A stretch of DNA of 18,106 nt from Blastocladiella britannica (lineage: Eukaryota; Blastocladiomycota; Blastocladiomycetes; Blastocladiales; Blastocladiaceae), in assembly GCA_025349905.2 (NCBI GenBank), contig MU624899.1:1-18106 (forward strand), in the 5' to 3' direction. The notes under the pieces were generated by a model. That model saw only the letters and a program-made list of their open reading frames with translations, did no database searches and had not been told where the DNA came from. Shown in pieces: positions 7,001 through 17,403 of the stretch. Position 1 is the first letter of the stretch. Every line of letters begins with the position of its first letter. Both the position numbers and the translations under genes were made by a program.

Positions 7001-9989
7001 GCGCTCGCCGTCACCGTCGCCGACGCGGGTCGAGCCGATGCGGTCGCGGTCGCCTTCTCCTGTACGCGCACAGCAGCAAGTCCGCGCCCCCGTGTCGCCG
7101 CCAACCAAGCCCGTGCTGTCGCCTCTTACCCCTACCACCAGCGGCGCAGCCAAGACCGACCTGCCAGAGCCGCCCATGTCGCCCCTGAGCGATCTGGAGG
7201 ACGGCGAGGTGCGCGCGAGCCCGACCACGGGCGCGTTCCCCGAGTATGTCCCCGCCGCGCGCGACGCCAGCGGCGTGTACCGCTACTCGCGCGCCGAGCT
7301 CATGAACATGTGCTTGCCGTCGATTCCGTTGCCGCGCAACGTCAACATGGAATTGTTTGCAAACGAGGCCGTTGGCGGTGGCGGCGGCGGCGGCCACTAT
7401 GGCGGCAGTACCGGGTACGGCGGCGGCGGCGGTCGCGGCGCCCACACGGGCTCGGGCCGCGGTGGACCGCGCACGGGGTCCATGATGCGTGGCGGTGGCT
7501 TTGGTGGTGGGCCTGGTGGCAACATGGGCGGCGGCGATGCACGCATGGCTACGCCGCCTGGGTACGCAACCAGCGCGTACGGTCCCGCTGCCGGCGTACC
7601 TATCAAGCACACGTCGGCGTACCCGCCGCGCCCGACTTCGACCATGTCTCCGGCTGCGGCAGCCGCGGCGGCAGTCGCGGCGTCCTCGTCGGGCACTCGC
7701 CCGGGATCGTCGCGCGGAACCGATCGCCGCCGCCCCGACCGTGAAGGGAGCGAGCGCGGGGATTCCCAGCGCGGGACCGATCGCCGCCGTGGTGGCGCGC
7801 CAGGCGCTGGTGTTGGCGGTGACGGCCGCGAGGACCGCGGGTCGCGCCGCGGTGAAGTGCGCCGGTCCGCGTCTGGGTTCGAGGGCGGACCGCCGGGCGG
7901 GTTTGGTGGCCAGCAGCAAGGTGGCTATGGTGGCGGCCAGCAATACGGCGGCCAGCAGCAGCAGCAGCAGGGCGGCTATGGCGGCCAGTACCATGGCCAG
8001 CACCAGCAGCAACACCACCAGCCCCACTACGGACAACAGCAACAGCAGCAGCAGCACCATGTGCACGTCCATGGCGCGCGCGGCGTGACGTTGCTGCCCG
8101 ATGACGTCAAGCCGCTCGAAAAGAGCCAGCAGGCATGGACCGCGTCCACGGTAGCGGCCCGCACGGGCGTCCCGACTCGCGACCAAGACGAGGAGGTGGA
8201 CGAGGACACGCTGTACTACGAGAAGCTCACCAAGTCCACCCGTGGTCTGCTCAACAAGCTGACGCCCGAGAACTTGGAAAAACTGCAGGTGCGGTTCGTG
8301 GAAGTGGTGCCCGACGTCAAGGCGCTGGCGACCATCACCCAGCTGATTGTGCGCAAGTCGTTTGACGAGCCCAAGTATGCGTCGCTGTACGCCAAGCTGA
8401 CGCTGTACATGTGCCTGCATATGCCCGTGCCGGAGAGCGACCAGGGCACCGACGACGACCCCGAGGCCCTGACCAAGCGGGTGCGGAATGTCACGCGCCG
8501 GCTGGTCCTGTCCGCGTGCCAGAGGCAGTTCCAGGAGCGGCCCGGGTGGGCGCACTTGTCGAAAGGGTCGATTTCCGAGGAGCAGTTTGAGGAAGTGGTC
8601 AAGATCAAGTCCAAGGTGCTGGGCAACATGCGGTTTGTGGCCGAGCTGTTCAACTACAGTGTGATTACCATCAAGGCCATGAACATGATTCTGTCCGAGC
8701 TGCTCAAGGACACCGAGACGCCCAAGGAGGAGGACCTGGAGTGCGTGTTGATGCTGCTGACCACGGCCGGGTTCGGAATCCTCAACCAGTCGCGGACCGA
8801 CCTCGACAACTACGTTGGCCGGATCCGCACCATCGTGGACGACGTGGACCTGATTCCGCGTATCAAGTTTGCGCTGCTGGACCTGGTGTCCCTGCGCGAG
8901 GCCGGGTTCCAAAAGACCAAGGGCCCGCGGCCCTCGGCCGCCAACGCCGCCGCCGCCGCGTCGTCCGTGTCCCGTGGCGGCGGTGGGTCGCGCCGCGGAA
9001 CCGACCGCAACAACCCTGACCCGCGCGGGTCCGGTCGCGGTACCGACCGTCGTGGGGACCGCGGCCAGGCTGGCAGCGGTGGGCCCAGCGACTGGAACAC
9101 CACCGGCGGCCGTCGCACTGGCGGCGGCGGCGGTGACCGTCGGTCCACTGCCACTCCGACTCCTGGTGGCGGTTATTCGCGGCCCGACGACCATGGCGGC
9201 CGGGCCACGCCGTCGGGTCGCCAGGACGCGCGGTTTGGCCCGCAGAGCGGCATTGGTGGAGGCGGCGGTGGTCGCGGTGGGCCGGCGACGCCTGGCCGCA
9301 GCGGGCTCACGTCGACCAAGAACGCGTTCTCGGTGCTGCAAAAGGACCACCCTTCGTCAGAAGAGGACGAAGAGGACGACGAGCGGATGATGCAGGCGGC
9401 GGCGGAACTGGAACGCGCGTCCGCGTCGCCCGCCTCGGACGGCCCACGCCGCACCAGTGACAGTCGTGGCGGTCGGTCCGTGAGCCCTGCCGCTAGCAAG
9501 CGCGCTGCTGGTGCCAAGAGCCCGGTGACTCCCACTACCACCAAGGCGACTCCGGCCGTGGCTGCCCCGCCGCCCGGCCCCAAGAACGAGGCCGAGGCCT
9601 ACTCCAAGATCGAGCGCCTAATGACCGATCTGGGCTCTGACCTGGACTTTGCCTCGTTTGGCGACGACCTCAAGATTTTCCCGGTCGATCTGCTTCCGTA
9701 CGCGATCGGCCAGGCGTACGGCATCGCCACCAACGGCAGCGAAAAGGCTGTCAAGTTGCTCGTCAAGGGCTTGGTACACGCGCTCTCGTCGGGCGTGGTG
9801 CCTGAGTCGGCGGTGATCAACGGGCTGGTCGAGTCCACGATGCTGGACGAGTTCGAGGATATGCTTATGGACGTGCCCCGGTTGCCCGAGTACACGCGGC
9901 TGCTGGCGGACGAGCTGGAGGCTGTAACGTCGGCCGACAGCGTGGCCGCTATTCGCGGCACCATCGTCGAGCCGCCAAAGAAAAAGTGA
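4032..9989 (+). CDS. eIF4G: Eukaryotic translation initiation factor eIF4G (3 exons)
   Basis: The exons are 4032-4416 (3' edge tentative), 4685-5790 and 5862-9989, giving about 1872 residues. eIF4G is the cytoplasmic scaffold that links cap-bound eIF4E, the helicase eIF4A and poly(A)-binding protein to recruit ribosomes. The N-terminal half is low-complexity Pro/Ala/Ser/Gln, with polyglutamine tracts at 5308-5334, 5509-5535 and 5614-5664. YSRAELM at residues 972-978 fits the eIF4E-binding motif YxxxxL-hydrophobic. A MIF4G HEAT domain spans about 1290-1515: it opens with LLNKLTPENLEKL and includes KSFDEPKYASLYAKL, LGNMRFVAELF, LLTTAGFGI and RIKFALLDLVSLRE, each closely matching the family. Arg/Gly-rich segments flank it. 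The last about 100 residues (LPYAIGQAY to RLLADELEA) resemble a shortened MA3 domain. There is no W2 domain. The start is set by an ATG in AAAGAAAATGGC context. Identity is secure; the exact N-terminus is less so. Confidence 0.9.
4417..4684 (+). other. eIF4G: eIF4G intron 1 (about 268 nt, donor tentative)
   Basis: The acceptor side is good: CTGAC branch-like motif at 4663-4667, then ATATACAG ending at 4684. The donor is inferred. GTCCGT at 4417 is the candidate that fits phase 1 at the end of the coding-like part of exon 1, giving an arginine codon (C plus GC), but its +3 C is weak. A second phase-compatible GT lies at 4489. The region holds T-rich tracts, including 14 T at 4544-4557. It is much longer than every other intron here, so an unrecognised small exon or an alternative 5' end is possible. 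Confidence 0.5.
5308..5664 (+). repeat. eIF4G: CAG/CAA glutamine tracts in the eIF4G N-terminus
   Basis: There are three tracts in frame: 9 Gln at 5308-5334 (pure CAG), 9 Gln at 5509-5535, and 17 Gln at 5614-5664 (CAG mixed with CAA). They sit in a Pro/His/Gly-rich context. Shorter Gln tracts recur at about 7957-7971 and 8035-8055. These are coding microsatellites expected to vary in length. Confidence 0.9.
5791..5861 (+). other. eIF4G: eIF4G intron 2 (71 nt, phase 0, GC-AG type)
   Basis: The exon ends at CCAG (residues PPYLQ) and the intron begins GCATGT. A CTGAC branch-like motif sits at 5839-5843 and the acceptor is TTTCTATAG at 5861. Phase 0 joins PYLQ to YPQSMP, restoring the large frame of exon 3. 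The nearest GT (5795) would leave phase 1 and break the frame, so a GC donor is needed. Without splicing the frame stops at 5821-5823. Confidence 0.75.
6669..6731 (+). repeat. eIF4G: Tandem SPKR hexapeptide repeats in eIF4G
   Basis: Residues 767-787 read as a chain of PKR-x-x-S units (PKREPS, PKRAPS, PKREAS, then PKR), an 18-base period. Each serine is followed by Pro-Lys-Arg, the strict S-P-K-R form of a proline-directed kinase site. More RS/SP-rich sequence follows at about 7000-7070. Confidence 0.85.
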
Positions 9990-10031
9990 TCGCGACGGTC
10001 TTATAATAAATATATAATTTATAGCCCATAC
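9990..10031. terminator. Shared 3' region between convergent eIF4G and APC1
   Basis: Only 42 bases separate the eIF4G stop (9987-9989) from the APC1 stop (10034-10032). The middle is strongly AT-rich (TTATAATAAATATATAATTT, 10001-10020). On the plus strand it has AATAAA at 10005-10010; on the minus strand it has TATAAA and ATTATA variants. It probably carries 3'-end signals for both genes, and the two transcripts very likely overlap. Confidence 0.68.
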
Positions 10032-13000
10032 TTATGTAGTATCCACGGACATGGTCAACAGCATGTCTATGAGCAAATGCGCTACCTGCTCGCACTCGTG
10101 CGGATCATCCGATTCAAACGCGGGCGACAACACCGCCGCCTCCACTCGCGCCTGGAGATCGAGGACGGACGAAGCACACGTATCCGTCAGGTACAATCGC
10201 TGCGCGTGGGCGACACGGAGGGTCGGGTCGTCTGGAACGGCGATGTGATGATATGCGTCTCCCATTTCCGTGTCTCCACTCAATGCGGTGTGGCTGGTCG
10301 CGAGCACCGCCGCATCGTGCACGCCCGCCAGCTGCACCAGCGCATGGTCCAGGCCCACGGCCCGCAGCAGCGGCGCCCCGAGCGTCGTCAGTAACCGTGC
10401 GGTGCCGGCCAGCGCGGGCGTCAAGGTCGAGGGCGAGCAGCACCGGCGCACAATCTGGTCCATGAGCGCACGCACTTCGGTGTGCGCGTCCCACGGGAGC
10501 CGGGCCGCGTCGCCATCATCCTTCTTGGGCACCGCGTCGCACCGGCGCTGCAGCCATACCACTTGACCGCCCGCGTGCTGCGACGGTTGAGTCCACTCGT
10601 GCGAGGAGCGGTTGTCGATTTCTGACAGTGGCATGGCGGCGGGAAAATACCGCGGCGACTGGTCCACAACAATCCGGCCACCACCGTTGCCAGTACCGTT
10701 GTTCCAACGACCTATTGCCAAGGACAAGTGGCACGGCAAGTCAATACGCCGCGGCTTTTGATCGGACGTCGTCGAGTCTTGATAGATGCCAGGTTCGATC
10801 ATCGCCGACACCCTGACCACATCACCGGTACCAACGTCGCGCGCTTCGAGGACGTTGTACCGTGCCGCAAGCACCCAAAAGTGCGAGATCGGGTGCGATG
10901 CCGACACGTGGTCCGAGGTAGCGGAAGGCAAGATCGGCATGGTGGCGCAAAACAGTGCCAGGGCCGCCACGGGTGTGCGGGACGACACCGAGGACATGCC
11001 GTTCCCGCACAGCGCCAGGCCGAGCGCCGCACTGGTCATGATCTTGTGCGAGTACCGCACTGTCGGACCGCACGTGTGGTACAGCATGGCTGCGCGCTGC
11101 ACGGTTGCGAGGTCGCCGTGGCCCGCCGTGATCAGCGCCTTGCCGAGCAAGAGCATGTGCGCCCAGTCCAGTGCCAGGCTCTGTGCGCCCCATTCGGGAT
11201 TTTTGCCCCATTCTACAACCATTCAATGAGTGAAGTGTCTCAACATAAACCCAAGGAGAAATGCGTACCGCCGCTCCCCTCGGCAATGTCGCTTATGAAC
11301 TGATAGTCGCGGTCCAGGATCTGCAAAGGTGCTGAGTGATTGGTCCCAGCCAACTTGAGGGCCAGGACGTAATCAATGGCCGTGATCAACGCCATCCGGG
11401 CCACCAACGGTGCCGTGCGCGGAATTCGAGCATGCTCGCGCACGGCCCAGTCACAGTCCACCGCAGACCACCCCGTCAAGTGGGCCGCGACCGCGCGAAA
11501 GAAGGCTTGGATGGGTGGTATGTCCGCCAGCCGGTTGTACACGACGGCCGCGAGCAGAGCAAACTGGCAGTCAAAGTAGATCCAGCCCAGCGCGATCCAG
11601 GCTGGCACGGCAGTAGCAGCGGAAGCGGCCAGGTCCAGGTCGGTGCGGGCGTGCAAGGCCGCCCACAAGTCGGCGTCGCACCATTCGGCCATGGCGGCGC
11701 CGCGGCCCAGTCCCGCAAATGCGAGCCCGAGCGCCGCCGACACGCGGACGCCGTCGCCAAAGAATGGGTCTCCCGCGGCGCTAGGATCGTCGCGATGGCC
11801 CACGTCAATTCCGCGCAGCATGGCGCGCACCACGGCCGGGTTCGAGTGACCCACGTGTAGCATCCCAATGGCAATGAACGCGGCCATTTGGACCTGTAGC
11901 GGCTGTCGAATGTGCGACCCGGGCACGTCAAACGCCTCGGGAACGTAAATACCCGACACGGCGTAGACGTTGTGCTCGGCGGTGCCAATGTGGCTGGCGC
12001 CGAGCCCCAGAAGCACCACGGCGTCCATCACCTCGCTCGGGTGGTGGTGCCACTGCTCGTTGGCGCCCATGCTCGAAGTGACAAAGAGCAGGTAGCGCAA
12101 GAGCTCGGGCGTCGCGCGGCGCAAGTGGCCCTGCAGACCAAGGCCAAAGACAAACCCCGAGTATTCGGCCGGCCACGGGCGGTCGGCAATAGGGAGGCGC
12201 GACTCCCACAGCCACGCGACCACATCAAAGCCAGCGGGGACTGGCGATGCGAGCGCCGCCTCCACACCGCGGTGGAACCCTGCCCACACCTCGTTGGACC
12301 CGACCACCGTCCACGAGAGGGTCATGCTCGCCTCCCCCGTCCTCTCGCCGAGCTGGTCCACGTAATGAACCACAGTTGCGGTTGGCGCTGGAATGGTCGG
12401 CGGTCCAGCGGTAGCAGCAGAACGTGTCCTGAATCGGAGCGCGGCACCGCCAACACATCCGGCGGCAAATCGCGTCACGGCCATGGCGGTCATACGGCCC
12501 GTTTCCTCTTCGACCCAGTGCTCTGCCCCACCAACGTACTCGCGAACATAGGCCAGCGCTGTTTCAGAGGGCAATGTCAAGAGGTCCGAAGCGATGGCAA
12601 TGCTGCTTGCGTCCACCAATCCTGGTGAGCCATCCACGTTTGTCAAGGCACGGTCGGTTGCTCTGGTTGTTGGTGCTGTGCCTGCACCACCAAGATCGCG
12701 GCGATTCAAGAACCGCGCCACCTCATCAGGAACTTCAGAGCCACTCTCATACAGCCGGGATCGCGCAATTTGAATCATGGCGAGGACAAGCACCTTGAGC
12801 GGTGGATCCATGCTCGAGAACTCGCCCGGGCAGGTTTTCCACATATGAAGGAGCTTGGCCAGCGCGTGGTCGATATCACTCCCCAGGATTCCATCCAAGC
12901 TCGTGGCTGCAGTGGCTCGAAGATGACTGGCCAGCTGGACAAACACGCCCGTCAACGGGAACAGCGGCGACGTGGCATGGTTTGTCGGCGGGGCAGGGAT

Positions 13001-15211
13001 CACGTCGTGAGGTAGAGTGCGTGCAATGTCGTCCAAGGTCGGCCACGTTGTTGCCGCCGGTGCCAATGCCCACATGAATATGCTCGATATGGGAGGATGC
13101 GGCTCAACAGTCGCGTCAGCCAAGCGCTCAAGGTGGGCCACGGACAATTTGACCAGTGTCGGATCACGTGAGAGCAAGAAATCGGCGTGCCAGGTCCACC
13201 CCAACTGCACACACAGGTGCAGCAGGATCTTCGAGAGACCGTGCGCGTCGGTTCGGCGGAGCGGTGACAGTGACCACTCTTCGTGGAGGAGCCACATGGC
13301 TTGCACAGATGCGGCAACCAGACTGGTGCGACCTTCCACTGCTTGGACGAGGGCAGTGGCAATGGGCGTGATGACGGGAGCGGTGCGAAGGCGAACAAGC
13401 GAGTCGGGATCAAGAATGTGGGCAATGACATGGAGGAGCTGAAGTGGTGCAGATTCGGGGCCGCCAACGTCCCAGCGAGAGTGCATGACCTTGGCGAGCA
13501 TACAGGCAGTGTGAGCCCGATTGCGCGCGAGGACCGAGTGCGGAAATGGGCCGGGTGCGAGTGACCGAACAGAGGCCATCTCCTCGTTGCCGCCTTGACC
13601 AATCGAAACAGGGATATCGTGCTCGAGCCCGCTCCACAGCATCCAGCGTGGGGTCTCGTGTAGTGTGGTTACCCCGGGTCCCGCCACCGCTGCTGCTGCT
13701 GCTCCTGGCATTTGCGAAGCGGGCTGGCGCACAAGCATGAGGAGATGGGTTCGACCGCCCCACATCTCAATGGTCACAATCGAGCGCACATGTCGCCGCA
13801 CCCACTGGCGCGCAAGTATACTGCCCTTGCCCTTGGCTCCGGGCGGCTGATTGGGTTGCTGATGTGCGAGTTGTGCAATTTTGACGGTTTCGCCAGGGAA
13901 TACCAGTGCAACGCAGGCTGCTCCTGACGCGGTCTCGCACGCAATGGCTTGGATGGGTGCTGGCGACATTTGCCTGGAGATGGCAGGCACCGCCGCGAGG
14001 GTGGCGGCACTGGCTCGCGGGTCCAGCACGCCATGGACAAGGCCATCTCGCAGTATGCTGGTGCTCGTGCTATTGCTGCCCAGAGTGGTGGTTTGCCGGG
14101 AGAGTGTTGTGGTCGCGTCCGGTATGGGCGGTCCCATTACCGCTGTGGGCGTGGTACTGTTGTTGCCACCATCACCAGCCAGGCCGGATCCGCTCGGGCG
14201 CGCTCCAGGCCGCCGGGACCGACGGTGGGGGAGCCTACCAGTACGCGCGACAGAGGGTGTCAATGACGGTGACAATGGTGGTGCAGGCACAGGGCTCCAT
14301 GCAGGCACGCGTGACGAAGCGAAAAAGGAACCCGGAGATGTTGGGGCTGCTCCCGGTGACCATGTGAGAGCGGCGTCGGCTGCCATCAACTCGATCTCGG
14401 ATGCCAAGAGGTCAGTAAGAGCATGAGCCGGTTCGACCGCATGCAGGCGCGCAATTGTGAGAGAGCCTGGCTGACCGGTAGCCATGGCGGGTGTGGCCGT
14501 GACCAAGAGAGTGTCGGTCACCAGTAGAATGGACTCTCCCGAGCGCAAATGGAGGGGCTCTCGGACGTTGGGTCCCAGGACAGCGGCGATCGGTGCCAGT
14601 GGCAGAAGGGGATGGCCCGTGAGAGCAAGCACAGAGGCGTCGCTCCTGCGTTGATCTTCAGGGACAAGGATCAGACCATGCCCTGGCAGCGGCGCAAGCA
14701 CTGTCGCCGGCCGCCACGGAAGTCGCACCACAAACTGATCGCTTCCCGAAATGTCGGCGATCGTCATGCTCAAGTCGGACCACGCGACCGCGATATACAC
14801 CATAACATCCTTTGCCGAGGCTTCTCCTTCAAGGCGGGGAAATGTGCAAAACAGCGCGTCGAGCACCTGAGCGGGTTCCGCTGAAGTTGTGCGAATGGGC
14901 GCCGAAAAGACGCGCTGGACAGTGCCATTGACGTGCGACCAGACGGCCAGATTGATTGAGAACTGCAGGCGGTGCGTAACGCTGCGGTTGGTAAAGAATC
15001 GCGGGGCCGACCACGATTCTGGTGCTCTGGCGTTCCGTACTGGTACAATTGTAGCAGTCGCACCGTCCGAGTGGAGCAGGTCGTCCGACGGCAGATCGGT
15101 CGGATCCAGGAGGTGTATTGGCGCGGCGGCAGGCACTTTAACGTTAGGTTCGACGACGTGCCCAGGTAGGGTTGGACAGGTTGCCCACTTTCCGATATTG
15201 GATGCGATCAT
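10032..15211 (-). CDS. APC1: Anaphase-promoting complex subunit 1 (2 exons)
   Basis: Reading on the minus strand, exon 1 is 15211-11269 and exon 2 is 11212-10032, about 1707 residues. APC1 is the largest scaffold of the nuclear APC/C E3 ubiquitin ligase that targets securin and cyclins; it holds the TPR arms and the platform subunits together. The N-terminal beta-propeller-like region has LQFSINLAVWSHVNG and FVVRLPWRPATVLAPLPGHG, matching the family's IASLPF-V-VWPT-GLL block. An SP/TP-rich linker lies at about residues 300-320. The middle is helical (LLHVIAHILDPDSLVRLRTA). From about residue 1048 a proteasome/cyclosome repeat region is clear: LGLGASHIGTAEHNVYAV, PLQVQMAAFIAIGMLHVGHSNP and VSAALGLAFAGLGRG. 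In exon 2, MTSAALGLALCGNGMSSVS and ISHFWVLAARYNVLEARDV match the C-terminal family blocks. The length is normal for APC1. The start at 15211 is the first Met of the frame; a further 5' exon cannot be excluded. Confidence 0.9.
11213..11268 (-). other. APC1: APC1 intron (56 nt, phase 1)
   Basis: On the minus strand the donor is G|GTACGC at 11268 and the acceptor is GGTTGTAG ending at 11213. One exon base G plus AA makes a glutamate codon, joining DIAEGSG to EWGKNPEWG across two different genomic frames. Without splicing the frame stops after SLGLC. Confidence 0.83.
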
Positions 15212-15971
15212 TTGCTTTTTGACTATGGATTTTGGATGGGCGATCGATCGATTGTTTTGGTTGAATTACCGGCGCGTGTACCTTAAGGTTGGGCGGTGCG
15301 GCGGGTACGGCGGGTACGGCGTGCACTCACTGTCACGTGGGCACAGTTTTTGATTTTTTTTTCTTTCAAGAAAATTTGGTCAACAAAAAAATTGATTTGA
15401 GGAAAAAAGCCTCCCGCCCGCGCCTCTCTCTCGCGCCCAACGAGGATTTACTGGACCACCTGGCCGCACACTCGCCAAAGCCTCCATTTCTGCCATTTCT
15501 GAGTCGGACTCGAAACGCAACGCAACCCGCCCACCGCCCACTCTGCCACACCGCACTGTCGCCACCGCCAACTTTACTTATTTATTCTGGCCTGCAGCAG
15601 CCAAAGGTCGAGGGGCACCAACCAAATCAACGACCAACCACAAGTGAAAGCATTTCACCAAGACCGAGCAGCCAACTGTTGTGGCTTTTTTTTTCCTGAC
15701 TGCATTTCCCTTGCATATTCTCGCATCCCTTGGACGCAGTACCAAATCCAATTCACTCGTCTGTCGTCGTGCCAAGGCCCACTTGGTCGTGCGTATTTCC
15801 ACTTAAATCGATCATTTCATGAATATGAGCTGTCCCCTTTTTTTATTCAATTACGGGATCGACAATATTTATTTACTCCCCACAAATACACTGACACTAT
15901 TCATTGCATTAAAAAGTATACGCAGCATCCGACCTTTCCACTCCAAGCACTCCTTGTGATATTGACGCAGC
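15212..15971. promoter_or_regulatory. Divergent promoter region between APC1 and the zinc-finger factor
   Basis: These 760 bases lie between two start codons facing away from each other. Visible elements are a nested palindrome CGATCGATCG at 15240-15249, a 9-base tandem repeat CGGCGGGTA about 15299-15317, a palindromic E-box CACGTG at 15334-15339, a T-rich run just after it, and AT-rich sequence from about 15790 to 15920. No coding region, RNA gene or mobile element is seen. Promoter roles are inferred from position. Confidence 0.55.
15334..15339. promoter_or_regulatory. CACGTG E-box in the divergent promoter
   Basis: The palindromic hexamer CACGTG lies 123 bases upstream of the APC1 start and about 630 upstream of the zinc-finger gene start. 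In fungi such sites are bound by bHLH factors of the Cbf1/Pho4 type. A single hexamer can occur by chance. Confidence 0.3.
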
Positions 15972-17366
15972 ATGGAGCAACTCATGCAACTGTCGTCCAT
16001 GATGGCAAAGCCCGTGGGTGTGCCGCTGGCCAGCGATCCGGCACATCTACCGCAACTCCCGCAACAGCAGCACTCGCTTACGCACTCGCACCCACACTCG
16101 CCTCCTCCAGAATCGTCAGCGGCCGCCGACACCGAGATCTCTGGCTCTTCGGCCGGCGCTCTGGATGTGGTCGCCTCGCACGTCCTTGATGTGCAACCGC
16201 AACAACAACCGCATCAACAGACCCAACGCGGCAGCCATGGATCCAGCTATCCACTGGAGATGCCGGCTGGCCACATCATTGGAAAGCCGCCGAGCTTCCC
16301 GCTGGAGTCACCCGCCTTTTCGCCCATGTCGTTCCACCCACACCCAGCTGGTCTGGACGGCCCGTCCCTGGCTCAGAAGATGCACGATGTCCTCGAGCTG
16401 TCCCTTGCATCCTCTGCGCACGGAGCGCGTCCACTGTCGCCCTTTCCCACGTCAGTACCCGCCTCCACTGCTCCCTCGGTACCTCCGCCGCCAGTCATCG
16501 CAACGATGGGTTCAGACGCAAGCGGTAGCAGCAGCTCCCTCGTCGCCATGGGATCGTTGGCTCCACTCACCTCCTCAATCCCACTCGGCGGCCCGTCCCC
16601 CTCGCCGTCGCCGGCGCTGGCAACCATGTCGCCGTACCGCCGCTCCTCTTTTGTCGGAAGTGTGCCTCACGCGCGCTCTGCCACGTCGCCGCTCGTGCAC
16701 GGCGTCTTGCCGCGGCCGAGCGGATCGCCGCCGCTCCCACTCCCGCCCGCTCTCGCGTCCATGGCCACGATGAAAACCGAAGCCGCGCCTGCTCAGACCC
16801 AGCACGTTCCCGGGGCGCTGGGCTTAGTGCCGACGCCCGTTGCGTCCCCCGCGGGCACGGAATTGTTGGCGCGCCGCCGGTCGTCGCTGCCGTCCATCCT
16901 GTTCGCCGCGGCGTCACATGACGGGATTTTGCATTCGCTCCCGCCGGCTGCCGACGTGCGGTTGACTCCGATTGGCGGGTCGCCGAGCAACGGCACCCGT
17001 GGCGCTTCTGCCCCCGAAACGCACGGCGAGGCTGTATCTGGTGGATCTCCAGCACTCGGTGGCTCCTTGGCGCTTGCGACGCATGGGTTGCCTTCACACA
17101 CCACCCCGCCCGCGCTGTCTCCGCTTTACCACCAACATTACTACCAGCACCAGCAACAACAGCAGCACCAGACGCAACAGCAGCAGCATCCGCAGTACGC
17201 GTACGCGCACGCGGGCGATGATGTCGTGGCGGTGCAGTACCAGCACCACCCGCAAATGGTCCAGACGCAAGATCATATGGACGCGGTCATGCTGGCAGCG
17301 AACCAGTCGAGCCAGGCGCACGCGGTCGCCCTTGCGGCCTGGCAGCAACAGCAGCACCAACAACAT

Positions 17367-17403
<37 letters not shown>

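Noticed and set aside
7011..9350. 779-codon open frame on the minus strand, antisense to eIF4G
   Set aside because: It is a shadow of GC-rich codons: composition is dominated by Arg/Ala/Gly/Leu with no domain, and the plus strand encodes the clear MIF4G domain over the same bases.
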